This document shows, in pieces, positions 8,041-15,578 of a stretch of 48,436 nucleotides of DNA. The notes under the pieces were generated by a model. It had not been told where the DNA came from and ran no database searches. It was given only the letters and a program-made list of their open reading frames with translations. This DNA comes from CAZRHR01 sp964599915. GTDB lineage: Bacteria; Bacteroidota; Bacteroidia; CAIKAF01. The stretch is taken from the NCBI GenBank assembly GCA_964599915.1, contig CAZRHR010000010.1, positions 1-48,436 on the forward strand. The letters run 5' to 3'. How positions within the stretch are numbered: position 1 is the stretch's first letter; the number at the start of each line of letters is the position of its first letter. The translations under genes and the position numbers were made by a program.

Positions 8041-9108
8041 TCAGGGTTGAAAGGAAGAAAAATACGGGAAAAAGGAGGCCCAAGCCGGCTGTTTCGCCAG
8101 AGAGTCCTGCACCCATAGTTGCCAACTTTTCAGATCTTCCGGCACGTGTTTAATCAGCAAAGACCCCAATGTACCTGCCAAGGCAGCTTCTAGGGACATG
8201 CCCGGCTGAGTGAAATGACAGGCATACATATGATGTACGGAATCCAGGATTTGGGCCATATCCATGGCGCCGGCCTCTTTTCCTCGTTGGGTCGAATAAA
8301 AGTAAGGGCGGGCATCTTCTGCCAACCGCAGGAGTTGTTGGACTACCGCAGGCAAAGGAGTGGAAAAGGGCCAGTTTTGCTGAACAGACGGCGGCGTATG
8401 TGCCAATAAAATAGATATTTGCTCTTCCTCACTTGAAGGAAAAGGTAAGATAACGGAGTGAAAGCGTCTTTCAAGCGCAGCCGAAAGCGGATAAATGCCC
8501 GCATCACGGGTGTTGGCAGTAGCAATGATGTTAAACCCCGGCTGGGCTTTGAGTACGGTGCCCCATTCCGGGATAGCGATTTGTTTTTCCGACAACAGAC
8601 CCAATAAACCATCCTGAATATCTGTAGGCATGCGGTTCAACTCTTCTATGCGCACCAATTTTCCTTTTTCCATGGCCGAAAAAACCGGGGAAGGCACCAA
8701 GGCTTGGCGGCTGGGGCCTTCGTTCAACAACAAGGCGTAATTCCATCCATACCTCAAATGCTCTTCCATGGTGCCGCCGGTGCCCTGAATCAAAAGGTCC
8801 GTTTCTCCTGAAATGGCCAAGGCTAAAAAATAAGCCATCATGGATTTTCCTGTGCCCGGTGGCCCGGTGAGTAGCAATCCGCGCTGGGTCGCCAATGCAG
8901 CTACAGCCAGTTCAATGCGTCTTTGGGCGCCAATATATTTGGGCGTTATCGGAAACCCTTCTACCTGTGGATGTCCTTTTAAAAACCAAACCACGGCCTG
9001 TGGCGTAAGGGCCCAGCCTGCGGGTTTGACTCCGTTTACTTTTTTTAATCGGTCAAGCTCGTCTGCCAAAATTTGGCCATCTAACAAGGGTAAATAGGGG
9101 TTATGCAT
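8041..9108 (-). CDS. MoxR-family AAA+ ATPase, YehL subfamily
   Basis: A 355-residue AAA+ ATPase. It has Walker A GPPGTGKS (about 82-89), the Walker B region LVRIEELNR, sensor-1 ATANTRD and an arginine-finger-like ERRF. The stretch YIGAQRRIELAVAALATQRG before Walker A, and the NYALLLNEGPSRQALVPSP segment after it, match the YehL group. It is predicted to hydrolyse ATP and work with the VWA protein encoded immediately downstream. Start: ATG at 9108 overlaps the upstream stop by 8 bp (ATGCATAA); an ATG at 9126 would add six residues. All motifs look intact, so this is probably the active motor of the operon. Confidence 0.88.
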   Translation of the reverse strand: MHNPYLPLLDGQILADELDRLKKVNGVKPAGWALTPQAVVWFLKGHPQVEGFPITPKYIGAQRRIELAVAALATQRGLLLTGPPGTGKSMMAYFLALAISGETDLLIQGTGGTMEEHLRYGWNYALLLNEGPSRQALVPSPVFSAMEKGKLVRIEELNRMPTDIQDGLLGLLSEKQIAIPEWGTVLKAQPGFNIIATANTRDAGIYPLSAALERRFHSVILPFPSSEEEQISILLAHTPPSVQQNWPFSTPLPAVVQQLLRLAEDARPYFYSTQRGKEAGAMDMAQILDSVHHMYACHFTQPGMSLEAALAGTLGSLLIKHVPEDLKSWQLWVQDSLAKQPAWASFFPYFSSFQP

Positions 9109-10348
9109 GGAAAAAAAGTTGGTCAATTTCGGCCTTGGCTTTTAGTTTTGCGTGCCAATGCGCACGGGTTGCTTTGGGCCAAGAGGTTCCTTGCGCCCAA
9201 AGATAGGTAAACACCTCAGGCGTGAACGGGTAGGGCATATGCCAAAGGAGGCCTTCTAATACAGCTTTCGGGGGAGATTCGGGAATCTGTAGATGCTCAA
9301 ATTCTTTTTCATTCAGGGAAAAAATCTCCGGTGAAACAGGAAACCTATGATGCTTGAAAAAGGAAATGGGTCGGGCTTTCGACCAAACTTTCAGCAGGCC
9401 CGGGGATAGGTCTAATCCGGCATGACCTTCTTGGAAATCGGGGAAAAACGCCTCTGGACATGGGAAATTTTCCGTTCCATGCCATAAGGCAAAAGCGAGG
9501 CCAAACATCCCAAAATTTTGTTTTCTCGTAGAGTGCAGCTGAATTTTGTTTTCTTCTAGACCGGAATAGGCCTCTGCCTGTCCCGATAAGGTCGCTTGCC
9601 AAAGTGAGGGCGGGTAATTTAAGGTCCAATGTGGGGTGGGCAAAAGGCTCCTTAGGGCTTGTTCATTTATGCCATTGTGCAGCCGCATCAAAGATTGCAG
9701 CGCCATAAGCCACAAGGCGCCATCTGCTTTTTCTAAAAGTTGGGTGAGTAGTTTTTTTCTGGTGGAAACATCGGTTTCGATGCCCTCGGTGTAAAGGAGA
9801 AGGGTAGGGGCTAGAGGAGGATGGGACAATAACCAGTTTGTTAAATACTCAGGACGCGAAAGTTGTGCTTTTTCCCAGCCTTTGAGGTAGCTGTGATAGG
9901 TCATACGCTTCCATGCGCCGGGATGCCAGGTTTCCCACCCGGTAAATGGCTTCATGGCGGATGCGTACCAATGGAACTTTTCCCTCAAAAGCCGTTGAAC
10001 CAAGACACGATAAGACGGGTAAAGGGGAAGTATTTGCATCAAATCCCAGCCTGTTGCTTTGGAAATCGGGTAGGAGAGCCGGTCGGCATGCCGAAGCCAT
10101 AAACCCATTTGAAACCCGTGTTTATCAGGCTTTTTCATCCATTCTGCCCAACATTTTTCTATGTCTTTTGGTAGAAGCGTTGCTCCTAAACTTGGACATT
10201 CATGCACGGCGCGTTGGCTTTGGGTTTGAAGGGAAAAAGGCCTAGGAACAGCATCTAAATTTTGAGATAACCGTAGTTTCTCTTCAGCGGTCCACGTGCT
10301 CCAACCCTGCCGAAGGGAAGTTTGAAATACATGATTCCAATCGCTCAT
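9101..10348 (-). CDS. DUF5691-like helical-repeat protein of the MoxR-VWA cluster
   Basis: A 415-residue, Trp- and Leu-rich, mostly helical soluble protein without catalytic motifs. Its position between the SWIM-type gene and the MoxR ATPase, its length and its helical-repeat look are those of the DUF5691 component of the SWIM / DUF5691 / MoxR / DUF5682 / VWA clusters. I assign it mainly by synteny; no single motif proves it. Start: ATG at 10348 overlaps the previous stop as ATGA, preferred over ATG 10360. A scaffold or adaptor role is inference only. Confidence 0.6.
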   Translation of the reverse strand: MSDWNHVFQTSLRQGWSTWTAEEKLRLSQNLDAVPRPFSLQTQSQRAVHECPSLGATLLPKDIEKCWAEWMKKPDKHGFQMGLWLRHADRLSYPISKATGWDLMQILPLYPSYRVLVQRLLREKFHWYASAMKPFTGWETWHPGAWKRMTYHSYLKGWEKAQLSRPEYLTNWLLSHPPLAPTLLLYTEGIETDVSTRKKLLTQLLEKADGALWLMALQSLMRLHNGINEQALRSLLPTPHWTLNYPPSLWQATLSGQAEAYSGLEENKIQLHSTRKQNFGMFGLAFALWHGTENFPCPEAFFPDFQEGHAGLDLSPGLLKVWSKARPISFFKHHRFPVSPEIFSLNEKEFEHLQIPESPPKAVLEGLLWHMPYPFTPEVFTYLWAQGTSWPKATRAHWHAKLKAKAEIDQLFFHA

Positions 10349-11178
10349 AGCCTTAGCCACTGGTTTTCTATTAAACCACCCAAACAGCGGAGTTGGGTAC
10401 CGGTTTTTTCAAATCCAACCACACAGGGGGCGCCTTCGGAAAACCAAATCCATTTCTCCCATTTTTCTGAGTTTACCTCCACCTTACAAGCTTGTCCATC
10501 TGCATCCACCCACCAGCCTTGGGCTGTTTTTCCCGGTTTTATTTGGGTCACAAAAAATACTTTTTGCCAGTGGCACATGGGACAATCACCGGAGGTTTGG
10601 AAAAAACGATGGGCCGCTTCCCACGTGGGGAAAACATCTTGTTTTTGACTCCATTCGGCCAGTGCAAATCCGGCGGTGGTTGGCATTTTATCCTCAGTTT
10701 TTTTGGGGGTTGGTACAATTCCCAAGGTTGGAGAAAATGCCCAGTTTATCGCCCTTTTTTCTACAGGCGAAATGGGTGTTTTTTGCCCTAAAACAAAAGC
10801 GGGGAAATGATTTTTAGGATAAGATTCTTTCCTTTTTCCCCAGCCTTCCCACAAGCGATGTTGGCAGGAGCTACAAAGTCGGTCTTTTTCTCGGTATAGG
10901 TTGAGCCATTGGGTCAAAAGGGTGAGTATGTTTTCAAAAGCGCTATTGGAAACCTTGGCTTCTGTGGTTATTTGTCGCATCCACTTTGCGGCTCCTTCGG
11001 CTTTTTGGTTTTGGAAGTAACCTGCCATCTGTTCCCATTCCAAGGTTTGACAACTTTCTTGTAACCAATGGAATCCAGTGGTTCTTCCTACATGCATCCA
11101 GTGCTCCAAATAGGCAATGCCTTGTTCCAATAGGGAACTTTGTACAGAGGGTTTGGCTTGGGACATGGCAGGAGGCAT
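10345..11178 (-). CDS. SWIM-family partner protein lacking the SWIM zinc finger
   Basis: First gene of the MoxR-VWA operon, 277 residues from ATG 11178 (a TTG at 11202 is also in frame). Residues ~20-70 (GIAYLEHWMHVGRTTGF, then WEQMAGYFQNQKAEGAAKWM) fit my memory of the conserved segment that follows the zinc finger in cluster-associated SWIM proteins (roughly GLeeLelWLxDlvRxGL ... fWexxAaRmvDaQApGLA). The upstream SWIM signature CxCx(n)CxH is absent, and the 5' gap is too short to encode it. Two other Cys pairs (CSSC near the middle, CPMC near residue 215) might bind metal. Domain assignment is by pattern memory and should be verified. Confidence 0.55.
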   Translation of the reverse strand: MPPAMSQAKPSVQSSLLEQGIAYLEHWMHVGRTTGFHWLQESCQTLEWEQMAGYFQNQKAEGAAKWMRQITTEAKVSNSAFENILTLLTQWLNLYREKDRLCSSCQHRLWEGWGKRKESYPKNHFPAFVLGQKTPISPVEKRAINWAFSPTLGIVPTPKKTEDKMPTTAGFALAEWSQKQDVFPTWEAAHRFFQTSGDCPMCHWQKVFFVTQIKPGKTAQGWWVDADGQACKVEVNSEKWEKWIWFSEGAPCVVGFEKTGTQLRCLGGLIENQWLRL

Positions 11179-11232
11179 GGCAGAACTTGGGCTTTCCAGC
11201 AATGGTTTTTTTGGAATACCTTTATTTATATG

Positions 11233-11240
11233 TAAATATA
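11233..11240 (-). promoter_or_regulatory. Possible -7 element (TATATTTA) of the MoxR-VWA operon
   Basis: On the minus strand TATATTTA differs from TAnnTTTG only in the last base, and lies ~55 nt before the ATG at 11178. It overlaps an AT palindrome (TATTTA-TATG-TAAATA, 11223-11238). No -33 TTG is visible at the expected distance, so this is weak. Confidence 0.25.
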
Positions 11241-11313
11241 CGCATGCCGAACCATATTTACCTGTGCTGGTAAGGGAAGAAATTGGGTTGGGGGCAGGGG
11301 AAAAAGGAAAAAC

Positions 11314-11910
11314 TCAGCTTTTAGGCTTGGGAATGAAGTAAGAGGGGGCTTTTTCCGGTTTCCACTTGATGTTGCAACCGATGCTGGGAATTTGGTTGGG
11401 GAGTGGGGGTGCATGCGTAAGTAAAGCGTCTAAAGCCAGCGCTAAATCTTGTCCTGATACGGGAACGTCATTTTGGGGTCTTGATCCGTCGAACTGGCCT
11501 CGATACACACATTTGTTTTGTGCATCGAAAACGGCAAGGTCAGGTGTGCAAGCTGCGAAATATGCCAGCGCCACCTCCTGGGTTTCATCGTATAAATAAG
11601 GAAAGGTGAACCCATGTTTTTGGGCAAAGGTCACCATGGCGTCTGGGGCGTCTTGTGGGTATTTTTCCACGTCATTGGCGCTAATGGCCACAAAACCAAT
11701 TCCTTTTTCTTGGTATTTTTTAGCAATGGCCACCCATTGGTCTATCATATGAATGACATAAGGGCAGTGGTTGCAGATAAATGCAATGGCCAGTCCGTTG
11801 GGTCCTTTGAGCTGCGCCGGAGACCAGAAGGCACCTGTGGCAGGTTCGGGTAAAAGGAAATCAGGTGCTTCAAATCCTAAAGGAATCCATTCGGTGGGTG
11901 TCGCGGCCAT
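11314..11910 (-). CDS. Thioredoxin-family (redoxin/AhpC-TSA-like) protein
   Basis: A 198-residue thioredoxin-fold protein with no signal peptide, so cytoplasmic. The redox centre is CNHCPYV (Cys 46 and 49), followed by the fold segments VAISANDVEKYPQDAP, FPYLYDETQEVALAYFAACTPD (the cis-Pro region follows TPD) and YRGQFDGSRP. The C-terminal IGCNIKWK is typical of this subgroup of thioredoxin-like proteins annotated near peroxiredoxins. It probably acts as a thiol-disulfide reductase or peroxidase; the substrate is unknown. It lies 36 bp downstream of a Fur-family gene on the same strand, which would fit an oxidative-stress or metal-linked role if the two are cotranscribed. Confidence 0.85.
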   Translation of the reverse strand: MAATPTEWIPLGFEAPDFLLPEPATGAFWSPAQLKGPNGLAIAFICNHCPYVIHMIDQWVAIAKKYQEKGIGFVAISANDVEKYPQDAPDAMVTFAQKHGFTFPYLYDETQEVALAYFAACTPDLAVFDAQNKCVYRGQFDGSRPQNDVPVSGQDLALALDALLTHAPPLPNQIPSIGCNIKWKPEKAPSYFIPKPKS

Positions 11911-11946
11911 AGGGGTTAAGTCAATTTTAGGAGATAGGGAAAAAAT

Positions 11947-12417
11947 TTACCACAGCTTTTTTTCCTGGCATTTAGGGTCTGTGCAATCTCCATATAAAAT
12001 GAGGGAATGGTTCACTACCTGATATTGCAACAAAGCGCCAATGCCGGTTTGAATGTGATGAAGCCTTGGGTCACAAAATTCAGTTACTTTTTTGCATTGA
12101 TTGCAAATGAGATGGTTATGTTGACTATATCCGAAAGCGCGTTCATATTGGGCCAGGTTGCCATGAAATTGGTGTTTTCGCACCAAATTACATTCAAGTA
12201 AAAGGTCGAGGGTATTATACACTGTGGCCCGTGAAACGCGGTAATTTTTATCCTTCATGGAAACAAAAAGCTCTTCCACGTCAAAGTGGTCATGCCTGGT
12301 GTAGATTTCCTCAAGAATAGCGAATCTTTCAGGGGTTTTTCGAAGCCCCCTGGTTTCCATAAAAGCAGAGAATATATCCTTTGCTTTGAGATAATGATTA
12401 ACTGCCGTTTCAGCCAT
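11947..12417 (-). CDS. Fur-family metal- or peroxide-responsive repressor
   Basis: A 156-residue Fur/PerR-type regulator. The N-terminal winged helix contains RKTPERFAILEEIY and the recognition-helix region VSRATVYNTLDLLLE. The C-terminal dimerisation domain has the metal ligands HNHLICNQC and a second Cys pair in CTDPKC, the structural zinc site. The sequence alone does not separate Fur, PerR and Zur. Its ATG overlaps the RelA/SpoT stop by 8 bp, so it is translated from the same mRNA as the stringent-response enzyme, an arrangement worth noting. Confidence 0.92.
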   Translation of the reverse strand: MAETAVNHYLKAKDIFSAFMETRGLRKTPERFAILEEIYTRHDHFDVEELFVSMKDKNYRVSRATVYNTLDLLLECNLVRKHQFHGNLAQYERAFGYSQHNHLICNQCKKVTEFCDPRLHHIQTGIGALLQYQVVNHSLILYGDCTDPKCQEKKLW

Positions 12418-14668
12418 GATGTTTTTCTGCGTTCATTCGCTCCACCTGAATGACCCCGGCCACTTGTTTAAGTTTGTCCATAAGTTCATTCAAATGCCTT
12501 GTATCTTGAACGTAAAGCATGATTTTCCCTTCAAATATACCATCATTCCCATCAAAACTCAAAGAACGCATGTTTACTTTCATTTGATTGGAGATGGTTC
12601 GGGTGATTTTATTTACAATTCCTACATCGTCGAATCCAGTGACCCGTAAACCCACCAGAAAGGCGAGGTCTTCGGTTTTGGTCCATCTGGCTTTGATGAC
12701 CCTGTAGGCATAATTGGATAGTAAGGAAACGGCATTGGGGCAATTGGTTTTATGGATTTTAATACCATCACTTACGGTAACAAATCCAAACACCTCATCG
12801 CCGGGAATGGGATTACAGCAAGGGGCGAGGGTGTAAGCGATGCGGTCATCGTTCTCCCCAATAAGCAATTGGTTTTCCTCTCTTTTAAATTGTTTAATGA
12901 GTTTGTCTGCTTGGCTTCCTTCCTCTGCTTGGCGTACCAAGTTCTTTTTCCCCAATTTTTGGGTGAGGTAACTATACCAACTTTTTTTCCCTTCTTCTTT
13001 GTAGAAATCTCTGATTTGTTGGGAGGATATTTGCCCTTTTCCCACTTTAAAGTAAAAATCAGTGAGGTCAGGACTGTTGAAAAAGGTAATGAGCCTTTGA
13101 ACATCCGCGTGATCAAAATTGATTTTAAGCCGTTTGATTTTTCTTTCAAAAATGGCTTTTCCTTCTTCTGCAACCTGTCTTTTTTCCTCTTTTAGGGCTG
13201 TTTTTATGCGTGCCCTAGCTTTTCCTGAGACCACAAAGTTCAACCAATCTTCCTTTGGACTTTGCTTTTGTGCGGTAATAATTTCTATTTGGTCTCCATT
13301 TTTCAGTACATAGGAAAGTGGGACAAGTTTGTTGTTTACCTTTCCCCCCAGACATTTATCACCGAGTTCAGAATGAATGTCGTAGGCAAAATCCAAAATT
13401 CCTGAACCTGCGGGCAATGACCTAAGCTCACCTTTCGGGGTGAAGACATAAATTTCATCGGAATAGAGGTTGAGTTTAAAATCGTCAATCAGTTCAATGG
13501 CGGCCCCTTCTTTATGGTTGTCCAGCATTTCCCGGACTTTTCCCAACCATTCATCTACTGCAGTTTCGGCCGATTTTTCTTTGTATTTCCAGTGGGCAGC
13601 ATATCCTTTTTCAGCAATTTCATCCATTCGCTGGCTGCGAATTTGCACTTCCACCCATTTGCCGGTGGGGCTCATCACGGTTACGTGCAAAGATTCATAT
13701 CCATTGGCCCTTGGAAAACTAATCCAGTCGCGCAGCCGGTCGGGTTTGGGTTGGTAAATGTCTGTTACGAGTGAGTACGTTTTCCAGATTTCTGCTTTCT
13801 CCTGGGCGGGGGGAACCTTTAAAATAATCCGAATGGCAAAGATGTCATAGATTTCCTCGAAAGGGACGCCTTTTACCTTGGTTTTGTTCCAAATGGAAAA
13901 TAAGGATTTGGTTCTTCCTTTGATTTCATATTGGATGTCATGTTCGTCTAAGGCTTTGCGGATGGGCAGTACAAAACGTGAAACGAATCGGTCTCTTACG
14001 GCTTTGGTTTTTTCGAGTTTGGATTCAATTTCCTCGTACGTTTCCGGTTCGGTATATTTTAAAGCCAGGTCTTCCAACTCGGTTTTAATATTGTACAAAC
14101 CAAGCCTATGTGCTAATGGGGCATAGAGAAAAAGGGTTTCGGAAGCTATTTTGAGTTGTTTATCGCGCCGCATATGGGTGAGGGTACGCATATTGTGCAA
14201 TCGGTCTGCGATTTTGATGAGAATCACCCTGATATCCTCGGCTAGGGTAAGCACAATTTTCCTAAAATTCTCGGCTTGTAAACTTACAGATTGGTCAAAA
14301 ACCCCTTCAATTTTGGTGAGGCCATCGATGATTTTACCTACTTTTTTTCCAAATAGGCGGTCCATATCCTCCAAAGTAAGGTCGGTGTCTTCCACCGTAT
14401 CATGCAGCAAAGCACAAATGATGGACGTGGCCCCGAGTCCCATTTCTTCGGCTGCAATTTGTGCGACCGCAATGGGATGATAAATGTAGGGTTCCCCACT
14501 TTTTCGGCGCATTTCTTTATGGGCCTCCACCGCGAGGTCGAAAGCTTTCCGAATGCGTTTTTTGTCTGCCGGTTGTACATGATTATTTCCGGCGGCTTTC
14601 ATGAGTTTACGATAACGACGAAGAATCTCAGCCCGTTCTTCCGCCAACTGTTCCGTTGTAAATTCCAT
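12410..14668 (-). CDS. RelA/SpoT-type bifunctional (p)ppGpp synthetase/hydrolase
   Basis: A 752-residue long RSH protein that makes and degrades the alarmone (p)ppGpp. The HD hydrolase domain is intact: YHP (His 64) and ALLHDTVED (HD at 89-90, ED at 93-94). The synthetase domain has RTKSLFSIWNKTK, DIFAIRII and ISFPRANGYESLHVTV. These are followed by a TGS domain (YVFTPKGELRSLPAGS), a linker, and a C-terminal ACT domain (LRVTGFDDVGIVNKITRTI). The intact hydrolase site predicts a bifunctional (Rel/SpoT-like) enzyme rather than a synthetase-only RelA. The upstream leader contains a possible attenuator, described separately. Confidence 0.95.
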   Translation of the reverse strand: MEFTTEQLAEERAEILRRYRKLMKAAGNNHVQPADKKRIRKAFDLAVEAHKEMRRKSGEPYIYHPIAVAQIAAEEMGLGATSIICALLHDTVEDTDLTLEDMDRLFGKKVGKIIDGLTKIEGVFDQSVSLQAENFRKIVLTLAEDIRVILIKIADRLHNMRTLTHMRRDKQLKIASETLFLYAPLAHRLGLYNIKTELEDLALKYTEPETYEEIESKLEKTKAVRDRFVSRFVLPIRKALDEHDIQYEIKGRTKSLFSIWNKTKVKGVPFEEIYDIFAIRIILKVPPAQEKAEIWKTYSLVTDIYQPKPDRLRDWISFPRANGYESLHVTVMSPTGKWVEVQIRSQRMDEIAEKGYAAHWKYKEKSAETAVDEWLGKVREMLDNHKEGAAIELIDDFKLNLYSDEIYVFTPKGELRSLPAGSGILDFAYDIHSELGDKCLGGKVNNKLVPLSYVLKNGDQIEIITAQKQSPKEDWLNFVVSGKARARIKTALKEEKRQVAEEGKAIFERKIKRLKINFDHADVQRLITFFNSPDLTDFYFKVGKGQISSQQIRDFYKEEGKKSWYSYLTQKLGKKNLVRQAEEGSQADKLIKQFKREENQLLIGENDDRIAYTLAPCCNPIPGDEVFGFVTVSDGIKIHKTNCPNAVSLLSNYAYRVIKARWTKTEDLAFLVGLRVTGFDDVGIVNKITRTISNQMKVNMRSLSFDGNDGIFEGKIMLYVQDTRHLNELMDKLKQVAGVIQVERMNAEKHHG

Positions 14669-14707
14669 AATAAAATCTCCCTAAAGGTACATGGAATCGA
14701 GGTTGCT

Positions 14708-14773
14708 TCATGTATTTGCAAAAAAAAAGAGGACCATGAAAGTCCTCCCTTTTCTACGGGTTCTTGGGTCCAT
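14708..14773 (-). CDS. Possible 21-codon leader peptide before the RelA/SpoT gene
   Basis: A short minus-strand frame, ATG at 14773 to TGA at 14710-14708, encodes MDPRTRRKGRTFMVLFFFANT. It starts about 16 nt after a good promoter (14789-14817), and its second half overlaps a rho-independent terminator located upstream of the RelA/SpoT start. It has four Arg and three consecutive Phe codons, the latter arising from the U tract. Chance is a serious alternative for so short a frame. Confidence 0.25.
   Translation of the reverse strand: MDPRTRRKGRTFMVLFFFANT
14720..14747 (-). terminator. Rho-independent terminator (or attenuator) upstream of RelA/SpoT
   Basis: On the minus strand a GAGGAC / GTCCTC stem (14747-14742 with 14734-14729), loop of seven, is followed by a run of nine T (14728-14720). 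It lies 124 bp past the end of the response-regulator operon (stop at 14871) and 52 bp before the RelA/SpoT ATG. It can end the upstream operon; because a promoter sits between that operon and the hairpin, it could also attenuate RelA/SpoT transcription. Confidence 0.8.
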
Positions 14774-14788
14774 TACGCTTATCCAATT

Positions 14789-14817
14789 CAAATCTATATA
14801 AAAAGACTATTGAGCAA
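14789..14817 (-). promoter_or_regulatory. Bacteroidota-type promoter for the RelA/SpoT leader
   Basis: Minus strand: TTG (14817-14815), 18-bp spacer, TAGATTTG (14796-14789), a full match to the -7 consensus TAnnTTTG. Transcription would begin near 14783, giving a leader of about 115 nt containing the terminator and small frame noted nearby. Confidence 0.5.
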
Positions 14818-14870
14818 TGCCTATAGTTGCAGATTGTCAAAAACTTGGATAAATTCCAAAAAATGGCATA

Positions 14871-15578
14871 TTAAAGCAAGGCTTTTACTTTTAGGAACGT
14901 GGGCATTTTATTTCTTAAAGAGGTAACGAACTGACCAATTTCATAGGGAGAAGGCATCTCTGTTTTCGCCAATACTTCTAACCGTATGGCTTCTTGCCGA
15001 ATGTCCCCCAAACCCATGTAGCCTAGTGTACTTTTCATGCGGTGTAAAATCATTCTCACTTTTTCTTTTTCTGAACCTAGGCTCAATTGCATTAAATCTT
15101 TAAGGTCCACATCGGTTTGTTGGATGAAGAGGTCCAACATGCGTAAGGCGAATTTAGCGTCGCCATTGCACACCTCAAGTAATTTTTGATAATGGTACTG
15201 TTCCTCTACCATGTGATTGATGTTGAAGTAGGTTTTTACTACGTTGAGTAGTTTTTGGGCATGCACAGGTTTGGTTAAGGCATCTTGAAATCCATGCTGT
15301 GCATAGGGAAAATGTTCATGTCCGGTTAGGGCAACCACAGGAATTTGTGGGCCGTAGATACGCCTTAATTCTTGGATGGTTTCAATCCCATCCATAATGG
15401 GCATTTCGATGTCTAGTATAATGAGGTCAGGAAGTCCCTTGGCACAAGCATCTAAAACCTCTTTACCATTATAGGCCAACATCACTTGAAGGGGTAGATG
15501 CTGAAGTTGATGATAAAGAATGGTTTGGTTTACAGGATCATCCTCAGCTAAGAAAAGTCTGGGTTTTCGAGTAAACAT
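14871..15578 (-). CDS. Response regulator with REC receiver and Hpt phosphotransfer domain
   Basis: A 235-residue protein. Residues 1-120 are a CheY-like receiver: acidic pocket AEDD, phospho-acceptor Asp ~56 in IILDIEMP, Thr/Lys signals VVALTG and LTKP. Residues ~125-230 are a histidine phosphotransfer domain with the likely phospho-His ~179 in MILHRMKSTLGYMGL. The REC-Hpt order suggests a relay protein, passing phosphate between a hybrid kinase encoded elsewhere and another regulator. Its ATG overlaps the stop of the NtrC-like gene by 1 nt (TAATG), so the two are coupled and probably belong to one pathway. No output DNA-binding domain is present. Confidence 0.88.
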   Translation of the reverse strand: MFTRKPRLFLAEDDPVNQTILYHQLQHLPLQVMLAYNGKEVLDACAKGLPDLIILDIEMPIMDGIETIQELRRIYGPQIPVVALTGHEHFPYAQHGFQDALTKPVHAQKLLNVVKTYFNINHMVEEQYHYQKLLEVCNGDAKFALRMLDLFIQQTDVDLKDLMQLSLGSEKEKVRMILHRMKSTLGYMGLGDIRQEAIRLEVLAKTEMPSPYEIGQFVTSLRNKMPTFLKVKALL

